From contig VCAZ01000125.1 in the NCBI GenBank assembly GCA_005784505.1, positions 558,001 to 622,000 on the forward strand: a stretch of 64,000 nt of DNA, written 5' to 3'. The notes beneath the pieces are model-generated. The model was given only the letters and a program-made list of their open reading frames with translations, did not search any database and was not told the origin of the DNA. The DNA comes from Bagarius yarrelli (lineage: Eukaryota > Chordata > Actinopteri > Siluriformes > Sisoridae). The position numbers and the translations under genes were made by a program. Below are positions 42,301-51,890 of the stretch, piece after piece; the first letter of the stretch is position 1; each line of letters starts with the position of its first letter.

Positions 42301-45223
42301 TCATCATCATCACCATCACTCCAGTCTCCAAAAGGGGATTTAACCATTTTCTGCTTGTCATTATTTCTAACAGGCTTCAGTGAAGCTGAAACACCTTCTA
42401 TTGTTGAACCCTGGCTGGAAATATTACCTGTCTCAGTGTCTGTATTTGATTGTGTCTCACTCGAAGTTAGATGAGGACTGTGTCTCTCAGTTGATTGTTT
42501 ATAGTTTTGCTGTGTCACTACGTCACGACTTGATTCGTCCTCTTTTTCGGAGTACTGTTTATTTACACTTTGACATTTACTGCTACTATAAGAACTCACT
42601 GTAGCTTCTGCTCTTTCTGCAGTCTCCTCACGACTGCTGTGTGATTTCTTGTCCTCGTTGCTCGATCGCTTCTTTACCTTTATTCCAGGCGGAAGTTTTT
42701 TCTCTCTCCAGGATTCACATGGTGCAGAACTTGCTGTCTTTTCCTCGCTGGAATTTGCACCGTTTGTCTGACCATCAGATTGTTTTTCTGCTTTCTCTCT
42801 GTTGACTTCTTTAGTGTTTCCTTCCTCACTTTCTACAGATTTTGGTGATGTCTTGAGTTTTCCTTCTTGAAGCTTCTTCCAATCTGAGGGTTTGTCTGTT
42901 TTCCTGGGGGCTTTAAAAGGATTTTTAACTGGAGGGAGACTGGACGGCAGTTTCTTGTTCTCTGACATATGATTATTTTTAGTGGATTTCTACAAATTAA
43001 ACAGAAACAGGTATTTACACACTTCTGAATTTCACAAACAACAGGATGAAGGTAAATTTCTATGACAAACAGTTTGAAACAATAATGCCTCAGTTTTTTC
43101 TTTAATACTGTATGATTATTTGAGTTTTAGGTTTATTCCCACTGACTTTGAATCTCTGCAGGTGTCTTATCAAGTTTGGCAAGATATCTACCGTGTAATG
43201 GTGATATTTTATAATTTCTTCAAAGATCTGCCATGTCAGGCAATATAATATGATGAAATTAATCAAATGTTATAAATAAAAACACTGTGTTATCTCAATA
43301 ATAATAATATAAATAATAACTTCACCTCTGTCCACGGAACACTCCCACACCACTTCTGGCCCTCTTTCTTTCCCACTATGCAGCGATACAACAGCCTACA
43401 ATTGTGAGAAATAATCACGTTGTAAAAAAAAATATAAAAGTAAAACTCCCACAATAAAGTGTGTTACCTGTAAGTGTCCTGTGTTTCACTATGAATTAAC
43501 GCCTGAAGTTCAACCAGTGCGTCTTCGTGACGGAGACAGTGGGAAGGCGGCAGTCTGAGAATGAGATTAATCCTGGATTTACACACCAGTTTACAGTTGT
43601 TCAAACTCAAATTATTTTTTTTCACATACATAATCATGCACAGTACAATGTGGAGTAAAATGCTTTCATGTCTGACAAATAAAAAAAAGAATGAAGTAAA
43701 AAGTGAAGATAAAAATAAATAATTCATTATAAATATATATGTAAGTGAGAGGTTTGGGATATTCCTTGTGCTGAATTCGAAGGGTTAAGTGTGCTAGTCC
43801 AGTGTCTGTCTGTGCAAATGTGTGCGAATATTGTGCAGCGAGATATGAAGGAGAGGGAAAGTCCTCAGGTGTTCTGTGTTTCACGGCATGGAACAGTGCA
43901 TCGAGTCTGGGTTTAAGAAAACTTACTCAGCAGCCACTGTGAACTCACACGCTGCCCCATCCCTTCCGGTGCAAACATAGAAACTTTTTCCCTTATTTGG
44001 TCCGTCCTTTACACCAGTCTTCAGAAAGCAAATGCTGCCTTGATGTGGAAATGCAAGATACACAAACATCAAATTAAGGGGAAAAAAAAAAAAGCCAGAC
44101 CATTAAAAAAAAACCCAACAAAAAAACAAAAAACAAAATAAGTGTGTATGTGTGTGTGTGTTGTGTGTATATATATATATAGATATATATATATATATAT
44201 ATATAACTACACATAAACCAATTTTTTTAAACAGAGGACACACACTAATTATTGATAAATTTGTAAAAAAAAAACAAGTGAGTCTGCAAAAGGGGTTTGT
44301 AAGAGCTACAGGGCACAACACTGATTGGAAGAAATTCACTTCATTACTATAATTACTATAACTTTAATACTTGAAATTGTACTGATGAAAGCAAAAACTT
44401 GTTCTTAACAAATAAGGAAATTCTGATTTTTTCCCCCCTGTTAAAATACCCCAAACATGACTTGCTTATATCTTACAGGGTTTACATGGGCATTAATGTT
44501 GGACATTACCGGAGACCGGATCAGCCTTTAGTTATTACTGTTATAGAAAAAGATGTGATCAGTGGTTTCAGTATCACTCTTACAAAACTGACAAGAATTT
44601 CCCTCAAAATTAAATATTGACCAAAAGAATTTCTTTAATGGATATACTGTGTGTCACTCGTTATTTTAAAGTAAATGATTTTAACCTTCAATAAATTAAA
44701 ATACTGAGTCAGCTCCTTTTTACCTCTTAACTATCTAACAACAATCTTTTGAAATATAATAACAACCAAGCTGGGATATTATTAATATTACATTTTTGAT
44801 CTTAAATAGAAAAAGATCCCAAACATATATGAATTCAAGTAAAATAATGATTAAAATTAATCAATTAAAATCATTAATTAAAATGAAATTAAAGTCACTG
44901 TATAATAATGAGGATCATATTCAGCTACGGCATTTACATCCATGTAAAACTTAATTTTATTTCATTTAAAACTAACATTTTCAAAGCTAAGGCTAATAAG
45001 AAAAAAGAAAAAAACGTTAAATATAAAATTGTAATAAAAAGAAAGAAAAAATTTGCCACGTTCGAACGGTGACGTTTCCTGTTTGCGACACTGCGCGCCG
45101 GTATGTCGCTAACTGCCGTATAACCATTAAAATAAAAGCTGCTGTGTTCATTTAATTTTATTTCTAAACAACACCTTCTACCACTAGACACTTACCGTGT
45201 CGTTCACAAAGAATTCTTTCCAT
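32776..45223 (-). CDS. ttf2: TTF2, RNA polymerase II termination factor, complete gene
   Basis: Coding exons in transcript order: 45223-45196, 44038-43927, 43554-43468, 43395-43326, 42989-42093, 41984-41864, 40958-40899, 40284-40108, 40026-39869, 39750-39669, 39348-39241, 38759-38609, 38520-38415, 37530-37346, 37210-37057, 36706-36615, 36539-36460, 36381-36245, 36146-35976, 35858-35806, 35690-35537, 35372-35290, 33957-33883, 32920-32776. Phases agree and sum to 3,486 nt: 1,161 residues plus stop (human TTF2: 1,162). TTF2 is a SNF2-family double-stranded-DNA-dependent ATPase that releases transcripts from RNA polymerase II, notably clearing polymerases from mitotic chromosomes. Order: GRF zinc finger (C6, H9, C32, C40), charged disordered region 100-570, ATPase lobe 1 (DMGLGKT 600-606, DEAH 737-740), lobe 2 (DRIYRVGQ 1099-1106), ending DLRVIFGV. 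The start fits the family N-terminus and has a strong context (A at -3, G at +4). An in-frame ATG at 45370 exists but would add 49 residues unlike the family. Confidence 0.96.
33110..33615 (+). pseudogene. Non-LTR retrotransposon (LINE) 3' fragment
   Basis: In broken frames: MLMHAFVSFRLDYCN (the FxxSRLDYCN reverse-transcriptase tail signature), then FKSLNGLAPSYLRFSDQKLL and LLITPRSRSK. This is the C-terminal end of a fish LINE of the L2/CR1/Rex type, with frameshifts and a 100-bp foreign stretch near 33320-33420 (AATGACAATAAAACTTCC). Located in the last large ttf2 region, between exons 23 and 24. Confidence 0.65.
33641..33745. mobile_element. Truncated Tc1-like terminal repeats
   Basis: GAAAATTATTTGATCCCCTG and GACAAAGAAATGATCAGTC are the end of a fish Tc1-like family; TACATACAGTGGGGTCAATT just after resembles another such end. 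No transposase is left. Confidence 0.5.
34583..34652. repeat. GC-rich 18-20 bp minisatellite
   Basis: CCACCCACAGGGGCACCG is repeated about 3.5 times with small length changes (18-20 bp). It is a GC-rich island in very AT-rich DNA, within the ttf2 intron between exons 22 and 23. Confidence 0.85.
35105..35262 (-). repeat. Diverged tRNA-derived SINE
   Basis: TTAGAAGACACCCGTATCC, GGCCCAGCAGTGGCAGCTTA and TTGGTGCCAGAAATAGAACC mark an old reverse-oriented copy. Confidence 0.65.
36460..39750 (-). CDS. ttf2: ttf2 exons 10-17: SNF2 ATPase lobe 1 and insertion
   Basis: Residues 571-889. Motif Q/entry LLPHQRKALAWLLWRETQKP; Walker A ADDMGLGKTLTMIALILSQK; Ia TLIICPASLVHHW; Ib-like DVVITTYSLVSKEIP; Walker B VVLDEAHNIKNP; III WAVTGTPIQNNLLDMYSLLK; then FLRCSPFDEYKLW, LLLRRTKTQLDSTGKP. 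Exon 12 is best started at 38759, after GGCTAG. A nearer AG (CCCAG at 38739-38735) also precedes TLIICPAS but would break phase. Exons 16-17 carry VKLSEDEQSVYDVVFAQSR and the start of the species-variable insertion. Confidence 0.93.
37712..37893 (+). repeat. tRNA-derived SINE
   Basis: GTGTACTGCTAACCAGAAAA, GTGGGTTTGATTCCCAGTAC (box-B-like) and GGCGTCTGCCAAATACTGCA. An A-rich insertion interrupts the body. In the ttf2 intron between exons 13 and 14. Confidence 0.8.
37900..38295. repeat. Dispersed repeat, copy 3 (TAGTATGCGATTTCAGAC family)
   Basis: Ends in GGGTAGTATGCGATTTCAGA and contains GATGACGTAGGTCACATGAC and AACAGTGAGGAAGTACATAC, words shared with parts of 16090-16180, 18380-18440 and 20090-20120. 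The ends suggest a DNA element of several hundred bp; class not assigned. Confidence 0.5.
39869..41984 (-). CDS. ttf2: ttf2 exons 6-9: linker region
   Basis: Residues 399-570. Exon 6 continues a probable coiled coil (GERLKSQVKQLEEALESLSL). Exon 7 (40958-40899) is 60 nt with phase 1 on both sides, so it could be skipped without frameshift; it encodes VVPDDVQHFSAFQFYPTSP. Exon 8 is Ser-rich. Exon 9 ends DPKGIKV at the start of the ATPase fold. Confidence 0.85.
42093..42989 (-). CDS. ttf2: ttf2 exon 5: charged disordered region
   Basis: Residues 100-398, one 897-nt phase-0 exon. Rich in Lys, Ser, Glu and Asp (SENKKLPSSLPPVKNPFKAP, KKLPPGIKVKKRSSNEDKKS), with an Asp run (SDGDDDDDGDGDDDDDD) encoded by a GAT/GAC triplet repeat. 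It ends in a helical segment LHNQLTAQLKQKK. Likely unstructured and suited to protein contacts or regulation by phosphorylation. Sequence conservation with human is low, as expected here. Confidence 0.92.
42266..42316 (-). repeat. ttf2: Coding (GAT/GAC)n triplet repeat in ttf2
   Basis: About 16 ATC/ACC triplets on the plus strand encode the Asp/Gly run in exon 5 of ttf2. Length polymorphism here would stay in frame. Confidence 0.92.
43326..45223 (-). CDS. ttf2: ttf2 exons 1-4: GRF-type zinc finger region
   Basis: Residues 1-99. MERILCERHGSICFLKTGVK (C6, H9) and GPNKGKSFYVCTGRDGAACE (C32, C40) form the GRF zinc finger, named for its Gly-Arg-Phe-type core; GRF fingers bind single-stranded nucleic acid in other proteins. 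A second stretch RLLYRCIVGKKEGQKWCGSV follows in exon 4. Exon 1 contributes only nine codons plus one base; the first intron is about 1.2 kb and holds a TG/TA microsatellite at 44141-44205. Confidence 0.92.
44141..44205. repeat. (TG)n/(TA)n microsatellite
   Basis: TG repeats pass into TA repeats within the first ttf2 intron. Confidence 0.92.
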
Positions 45224-45400
45224 TCTGAGATGAAGAAATGAAAATTCACAATGACTAGTTATGTTATGCCTGCAGTAACAGTTAGCGTGCAGTCGCGGCT
45301 TGATGACGTTACGCTGTGTTAGCCAGTGAGGAGATAAGTGGGAAGTAATCCAGTTGCTACGTCCAAGCATTCAAACCATACTGTGTGGAGTATCCTTTAA
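45224..45400 (-). promoter_or_regulatory. ttf2: ttf2 5' UTR and promoter region (inferred)
   Basis: The sequence 5' of the ATG includes TGACGTTA (about 45304-45311), close to a CRE half-site, and no TATA box. The frame stays open upstream to an ATG at 45370. No start site can be placed from sequence alone. Confidence 0.35.
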
Positions 45401-46094
45401 ATACTACATACTACAAAAGGTTAAAACAATTCTTAAGATATTAAACGCTGGTTATTATCATAGTATGCCTGCGATCACGCCATATAAAATCACCCAATAA
45501 AATCTGGTCTTCCAGAATTTTCCATCATGACGTGTTGGCGACAGGATGGTGCGCCTCTCAGGTGCAGCCAGCAGATGGCGAAATGTGCCCCAGATTTGGA
45601 CATGTTAAAAGCGCCTACAGGACAGCGTTTCTTTGTCCGCTTAGATTTATGATACAAGGAGGGACATGGACAAAATTGAGTCAGATACAAAACCAAAGAC
45701 AGCAAATAATAACAATATATGGTAATGGTCCATGTTTCATTAGATCTACAAAGCATAAGACAAAGCTGCCATGTGTCAAATATAGGGGTTTATTTCAAAT
45801 GTTGTGAGATAAAGTAGTCAAAAATTCAATTTTAAGGATCTCAGTGTCGGATCTTTTGTCCCTGCTGAGATATCCAGATTATTCTGGTCATATACACTGC
45901 AGTATAACGTCATTACCATGCAGTAAATATAATGTCTTTATAGTACAATTATAGTTGTGATCCAGGATCATATTTTACTTGGCAAAATCTTGTCCACTAT
46001 AGTGCAATTCAGTTATCAATACAGTATATACATGTCCTTTACATGCCGTCCCATCCAGTTGTCCTTTGTGTCTTGTGTTTGTGTTAGTTTTGGG
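45401..46094. other. Intergenic DNA upstream of ttf2
   Basis: A 15.8-kb interval separates ttf2 from the igsf3 stop codon. This first part has no recognisable gene or repeat; ACTACATACTAC near 45405 and TATCATAGTATGCCTGCG near 45458 weakly resemble the dispersed repeat seen in the introns. Confidence 0.4.
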
Positions 46095-46515
46095 GGACAT
46101 GGTAGTAGGCCAACCGTAGAAGGGTGGGCAGACAGATATCCCAGATGGGCAATTTCTGGGGTGGGGTTAGGGAGATAGATACTCTGTAAAATTCAATGAA
46201 TTAAATGCTGGAATAGCAAAAATATTGTACTAATATTTCTGTAAAGACCGGATAATTACTTGCAGCTAATCAAAAACAGACAACAGTTTGGTTTTCTGTT
46301 GTGATTGGTCAGGGCTTTCTTCATCCCTTTTTAAACTTTTATAAACAGAACTTAACTCAGACTGCTTTTATCAAATCACAAATGGTACAAAAGAAAATCA
46401 TTCAACTTTTTCAAAATTTGTATACTGCGGTCTTTACCAAATTTTGATTGGGTGGGGCAAGACCGACGTTTGGGTGGGCGTGACCCACCACTGGCCATGC
46501 CTAAAGCCGACCCTG
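46095..46515. mobile_element. hAT-like miniature element, left end decayed
   Basis: CCAACCGTAGAAGGGTGGGC, AGACAGATATCCCAGATGGG and GCTGGAATAGCAAAAATATT match, in opposite orientation, the element at 49129-49659. The right end reads GCCATGCCTAAAGCCGACC, then CTG, i.e. an inverted CAGGGTCGGC terminus. A SINE lies immediately beyond that end. Confidence 0.65.
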
Positions 46516-46695
46516 TGTGGTAGCTCAGTGGTTAAGGTGTTGAACTATGAATTGGAAGATCAATGAATTTTGATTTCCAGCACCACCAAGTTACCACTGC
46601 TGGAACCCAATTGCTCACTTGTATAAAAAAGATCAATATAACTGGCTCCGGATGAGGGTGTCAGCCAAATGCTGTGAATGTAAATAAAATGTAAA
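46516..46695 (+). repeat. tRNA-derived SINE
   Basis: GGTAGCTCAGTGGTTAAGGT (tRNA-like A box), CAGCACCACCAAGTTACCAC and GCCAAATGCTGTGAATGTAA: the best-preserved tRNA-like head in the window. Confidence 0.88.
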
Positions 46696-46842
46696 TGTCC
46701 TGCCTTGTTTAGTCCTTGTCTATTAAAAGTGCACTTTTGGTTTGCTCTAAACCAGAAACCATTTCCCTGAATGCTTAGGCATACTTAGCCGATAAATAAT
46801 CGATTGTAATTGTAATTGATACTGGTAGACAGACCCTCTCAT

Positions 46843-46885
46843 TTACAGCATTTGGCAGATGCACTTATCCAGCTCAATGAACCAA
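46843..46885 (-). repeat. SINE tail fragment
   Basis: TTTACAGCATTTGGCAGATG, then CACTTATCCAGCTCAATG. Confidence 0.6.
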
Positions 46886-47540
46886 AATGTCTTGAATACA
46901 TCAATATTGGTTTACCAGTAAAATTACCACAAGTTTTAATCACCTGTCTTCCTGTCATCCAGTTACTCATGGAAATCTAGGAAAAGTTCATACCACGTAG
47001 ATGCCAGAGCAGAAAAGACTTTATGCTTAGCATCCTTGTATCCTCGGAGGCTGTGCACCAATGGATTTCTATATACTGAGGAATAAATTGGTATGTATTT
47101 TCTAGCTTACTTATTTCTTAACCAATCAATACATGATTCATGACATTCTAGAACTTGCATTTTCCTACAAAAAAACCCTGCCAATGTGGAAATGTTTAGA
47201 AAGAGTGATTGTGGCATATTTCTTTGAATCGTAGGAAGGGAAGATGACGTACAATGGTGTAGTAAAAAAATTTTTGATCTAATAGTACACTTTAGATATT
47301 TTTTGAGGTACAATAGATCTGGACTAGCAGATAAAAAAATGCATACTAAATACTTCACATAAAATAACCTTAATAATATCACCAAAAGTATCAAGTACAT
47401 TTGGGTAACATATGTTCTGAAAATAAATCATAGCAGTAGTAATTCAGCTACTAGTTCGACCGGCTCTGCAACTGGAAACTGGTTACACCAAGCTGATTTT
47501 TTTTTTTTTAAATGAAGGCAAAATGCATAGGCTCCCAACA
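46886..47540. other. Intergenic DNA, nothing recognised
   Basis: No coding potential beyond short chance frames and no repeat I can name. Confidence 0.4.
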
Positions 47541-47583
47541 GGTGTACAGACAGACAGACAGACAGATAGATAGATAGATAGAC
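47541..47583. repeat. (ACAG)n/(ATAG)n microsatellite
   Basis: Compound tetranucleotide repeat directly preceding a SINE. Confidence 0.92.
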
Positions 47584-47601
47584 AGTGGTGGCCGGTCAAT
47601 G

Positions 47602-47771
47602 GGAAGTGGTAGCGCTGTGATTAAGGTGTTGGACTGATACCCGAAAGACCGGGGAGTGATTCCGCTGGGCCCCTGAGCAAGGCCCTTAACCCCCCAATAG
47701 CTAGTTGTATAAAATAAATATAGCTGTATAAGGGCGTCTGCCAAAAGCCGTAAATGTTAATATAAAATGTA
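47602..47771 (+). repeat. tRNA-derived SINE
   Basis: TGGTAGCGCTGTGATTAAGG, CTGGGCCCCTGAGCAAGGCC and GGGCGTCTGCCAAAAGCCGT. Confidence 0.85.
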
Positions 47772-48056
47772 AATGTCAATAGAAGGTGCTGGGGTGCTGC
47801 CTAGTCGAGAAGAAATTAAATATATATCGCACAATAATAACAAAATAAAACCATTTAATATTTACCATTCCACTGTTAGTTACATTTTTTTTTCTTTAAA
47901 AAAATGCGATTTGAGGGTGACTCCAAATTCTTTGCAGTGGGCATCACTTTGTGCCCAGAATCTTCTCACTTTGGTTTTCATCAAATCAATAGTTTTTATA
48001 TTTTTGGCCTCATTTGATTGGATCTTTTTCAACTAGCCTTATTCTCCAGCCTCAAT

Positions 48057-49055
48057 CCATGCCTTATCTTTTTCCCTTTTTTGGCTCCCTCTAGTGGACA
48101 AGTATTACAGCTTTCATCTCTGAAACAGATATAATTGGCTGAATTATATTAACGCTGCACTGGATTACGTAAGTACTGATGATGCATTCTTTATCAGCTG
48201 ACTTTACAATTTTTAATAAGTAAAATAAGTAAAAAAAAAAAAAATAAGGAAAAATTGTTTTTAGCTTGTTTGAACAGCCTAACATTTTTTTTTAGCATCA
48301 GCCGCTATTGCAGGCGGGTCCTGCTTAAGCTACTACAGTCCATAAATAAATTTAGAAATACACAGAATCACTAAAAGTACTCCATTTTATAGAAGAAGCC
48401 CTTTATCTGAGTGAAATGGTGGAATGGTGCTGATGGAGTGAGGACAGAGGCAAACAGTAAAAGTGATGAAACACAGAAGAAATCGTAGTGTAGAGAGGCT
48501 GCCTGTACCTGCGTCAAACACACACAAACATACACACTGCTTTCAGGGAGAACAGGGAATAACGCACCTTATAGAAACAAACCGGTGAGACGAATACAGG
48601 TCATGGCTGCTATTAGAAGCCCTGTAGACATCACTGAAAATCCTCACTAAACATCCTCATTCCATGCATTAGCTAGGACATTTTGATTTTTTAATTTGAA
48701 TTTTTGTAAAGTTTTCTATTCCTCCATTGCCCTTAGATGCAGCCTCTAATGTTGTGAAAGATGGAATGCATTTGTACGCTGCTTTAACAAGGATGGTAAG
48801 CATTTTCATCATAAACATAACCCAGGGCTCATCAATACAACTGCACAGCGAATGCTCGTTTACAGATTATTTATATAATTATTTGATTTAAATGTGCATT
48901 TATTCAGATTGTACATGTAACATTCCCTTTCCACACCATACCCCGTTTCACAATATGACTGATTTAGCCAAAACAAAGAAAAACAGTGTTATAGATTCTG
49001 CTCTTTTTCTATTAACTTTAATTTGTATTGCATTTCTGCTCAACTGGATGTGATT
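48057..49055 (+). repeat. Local tandem duplication, copy A
   Basis: Order of segments: CTCTAGTGGACAAGTATTAC with ATCTCTGAAACAGATATAAT (48090-48135); TACGTAAGTACTGATGATGC with TCAGCTGACTTTACAATTT (48168-48214); then TTCAGATTGTACATGTAACA and GACTGATTTAGCCAAAACAA (48904-48978). Copy B has the same three segments in the same order. About 650 bp between the second and third segments are found only in A. Confidence 0.8.
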
Positions 49056-49060
49056 TAAGT

Positions 49061-49967
49061 CATGCCTTTTTTTCTCCCTAGTGGACAACCTTAGTATTAC
49101 AGCCCTCATCTCTGAATCTAATATAATTCAGGTCCGGCTGTATGGAAACATTTGCTTCCAAATGCAATGCATCGATGTTTGGTGCCTTAAACAGTGACCC
49201 TAATGTGGCCAGTCGTGTCATAAACAATTCTGACTCCCTCCCTTAAAAAAAACCCTAAAACTAAAAAAACAAATATGAAAAACTAAAAAATTATCTATGT
49301 TTCATATCTATGTACTAGTTTCACTAATGTTTTTCAATGTTTACACAATTTCTCTATTTAAAATATTACTGGAATTTTTTATTGGCCCAAAAAGATTATT
49401 ATATTTCCTGAATTTGTGCTTATTAGTCCAGTTATTAGCCATACTAAACGTTAGAAAATAATCCTTAGGTCAACATTTTAAAAACATAATTAGATTAATG
49501 CTTATATTGACTTAATATAGTCTTCTTCACAAAGCAAGAATAATTATCATAATATTTTTGCTATTCCATCATTTAAATCTCCTCAATCCCACCCCTAAAA
49601 ATTGCCCACCTGGGATATCTGTCTGCCCACCCTTCTACGGTTGGCAAGAACCGGGCCTGGCTGAATTATTTTAATTAAGTAAGTACTGATAATGAACCCA
49701 CATTGAACTGAAACTCACTGATTCCATATATATATATATAGTTATTGCATTCTTTAACAGCTGACTTCACAATTTGACAAACAGTTGAATTTTTCTTTAA
49801 TTCAGATTGTACATATTGTAACGTTCCCTTTTCACACAATACACCCCATTGTATAGAGTGTACGCCTGATTTAGCCAAAACAAATAGAACCAATCTTATA
49901 GGATTCTGTTCTTCTTTTCTATTAACTTCAGGTTCTATTGCATCATTCTCTTTGTCTGGACCCAGAA
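49061..49967 (+). repeat. Local tandem duplication, copy B
   Basis: CCTAGTGGACAACCTTAGTA and ATCTCTGAATCTAATATAAT; AAGTAAGTACTGATAATG and ACAGCTGACTTCACAATTTG; TTCAGATTGTACATATTGTA and CTGATTTAGCCAAAACAAAT. It begins where copy A ends, so the two are head to tail. The divergence between copies (roughly a tenth or more by eye) implies an old event. A 531-bp hAT-like element splits copy B. Confidence 0.8.
49129..49659. mobile_element. hAT-like non-autonomous element in duplication copy B
   Basis: Ends are CAGGTCCGGC and, inverted, CAGGCCCGGT. The element is absent from the equivalent point of copy A (ATATAATTGGCTGAATT near 48130), so copy A shows the empty site. Internal sequence near the right end matches 46103-46163 inverted. 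No transposase. A clear 8-bp target duplication was not seen, which leaves the class uncertain. Confidence 0.65.
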
Positions 49968-50957
49968 CACCGAGGTGATGATAGGTCACAGTACAATACT
50001 GTCTTTCTTTCTTAAATCTGATAAAGGAACAGACAGTCAGAAAGGTCCTCGCATGGCCAGTGAGAGAAGAGTTTACTTCTTATAGGTCTTTTCAGCCTTT
50101 TGAGACTGTGCACCATGTCAAATATTGATTTTATTGTTAAAACGTTTTAATTAACTTACTTTCAGTGTTCCGGACGTGTCAGTGTGGATAGTACCCTGTA
50201 ACCCAATAGTGGAAAAGCACAGACTAGAGCTGAGATGAATAAAACTGAGCATTGAGGCCGTCAGAGAAACATGTAAGAGATGGCAAGGAAAGGAAAATGG
50301 CAAGAGAAAAGACGAAACATATTGACACATAATCGGGGAGAAAAACAGAATGTTTTTGTGTCAAAATTATTCAACTAGCCGTCAAAGGTGAAGCTTCGGA
50401 ATTTCAGACTTGTTTTACACAGCGCAGAACCATGAAACCCGTTACATTTGAACACATCAGAACAGAAGAGTGTGATGTCTGAGCTTGTGTTCAGCAGAAT
50501 CAATAAAAGAAACACTGTAAAAAGAAATGGAAAATACAATGAACAAAATACAATCGCTACAACCTCAATCTCATTAATATAAATGGAGTTTTTGTGTTGC
50601 TTTTCTGTATAGGAGTAAATTTACTCGGCTTAGGATGAGTCAACAGGGCAGACCGACTCCATTAAAAGCTTTAGAAATGAATTCATTTATAGAGAAGTGG
50701 CTCTTTTATTTAAGCCAGTGTAAAGGACTGAGGTTTCGTGTGTTTGAGCTCGAGACAACTTTTAGCAAAAAACATAATTGAAACAGCAGGTTATTGTTGG
50801 AGAGTGCAGCAGAGTGCTAATTTATCTTACAGCGAGATCCTAACCGATCAACCTGCGGCGGGATAGATGTGTTCTGAAACACGCCACACTGAAACACTTT
50901 GAGACAGATGTTAGATGATGCAGGGAGATGAAATAGAAAAAAATCGTTCTTCTTCAT
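49968..50957. other. Intergenic DNA, nothing recognised
   Basis: Moderate-complexity, non-repetitive sequence without an open coding frame. Confidence 0.4.
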
Positions 50958-51145
50958 TACGTTACATTCTACAGCATTTGGCAGACGCCTTTATTCAGAG
51001 CAACTTACATTCATCTCATTTTATACAACTGAGAAATTAAGGGGTTCAGGGGCCCAGCATTGATAACCTGGTGGTGCTGGGAAACGAACCCTGATCTTCC
51101 AATTAGCAGTCCAACACTTTGACCACTGTGCTATCACCTCCCATA
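50958..51145 (-). repeat. tRNA-derived SINE
   Basis: TACAGCATTTGGCAGACGCC, GGTGGTGCTGGGAAACGAAC and CCAACACTTTGACCACTGTG in reverse orientation. Confidence 0.88.
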
Positions 51146-51230
51146 GTATAAGTATTACTCTTCATAGTATAAGGGCCACCTTAATTTTTCTTTCTTTATT
51201 GAATATTTTTTTATCTTTTTCTTTTTCCAT

Positions 51231-51415
51231 GTTTACATTTACATTTCTGTCTTTAGCAGATGCTTTAATCCAGAAATTGACTTACATTTATATCTTTTAT
51301 ACAACTAGGCAGTTGGGGGTTAAGTGTCTTGCTTACGCACCCAACAGTGGCAGCTTAGTGGGGCTGGGAATCGAACCCTGATCTTCCAATTAGCAGTCTA
51401 ACAACTTAACTTTAA
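51231..51415 (-). repeat. tRNA-derived SINE
   Basis: TTTAGCAGATGCTTTAATCC, GGGGCTGGGAATCGAACCCT and CCAATTAGCAGTCTAACAAC. It lies only about 85 bp from the previous SINE, same orientation; both share CGAACCCTGATCTTCCAATT. Confidence 0.85.
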
Positions 51416-51639
51416 ATTCAATTTTAGATTATTACAGATATACATACAGACAAATAAGCATTATTTTTCACAGGATGTACAGTTTATAACCAGATTAAAG
51501 ATTACAGATAAGAAACTTTGTGGTTTCTTTGCACTGAACAAAAAATAATCACTACCTTAATAAATATAGTAATTTTAACTTGAAAGCCAGCCTTTGTTGT
51601 TAAATACTGTGGATACCACTCACATCTTCACAGCGTCAG

Positions 51640-51890
51640 GGTTTCCACAGTCAGGTCCTGAGTTTAGGCTACTTATCTATGTGGGGTTTTCCAATTTCCC
51701 CCAGCATCCATGTAGGTTTCTTCTGGGTTCTCTGGTTTCATCCCACTATTAAATCAGTGGAAAGGGGTACACCAGGTTACTCACTGTTTCTCTGGTGCCC
51801 TGTAATGGACAGACATTCTATTTAGAGTGTATTCCTAAGTTTACCCAGGATAGACACTGTATCCGCATAGACCAGGACGACGCAGTTACT
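51640..51890. repeat. Dispersed fish repeat fragment
   Basis: GGTTTCTTCTGGGTTCTCTG, TGGTGCCCTGTAATGGAC and GACCAGGACGACGCAGTTAC resemble a very common fish repeat that ends in GCAGTTACTGAAGATGAATG. Family name not assigned with confidence. Confidence 0.5.

Noticed and set aside
42104..42361. Met-rich open frame inside ttf2 exon 5
   Set aside because: Shifted frame of the Asp triplet repeat in a well-supported exon.
45224..45370. Upstream in-frame ATG extending ttf2 by 49 residues
   Set aside because: The extension does not resemble the family, whereas MERILCERHG matches the conserved start with a strong context.
46516..46540. Possible tRNA gene (GGTAGCTCAGTGGTTAAGG)
   Set aside because: Only the A-box-like head of a SINE. 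No cloverleaf can be completed, and the same body and tail recur across the window.
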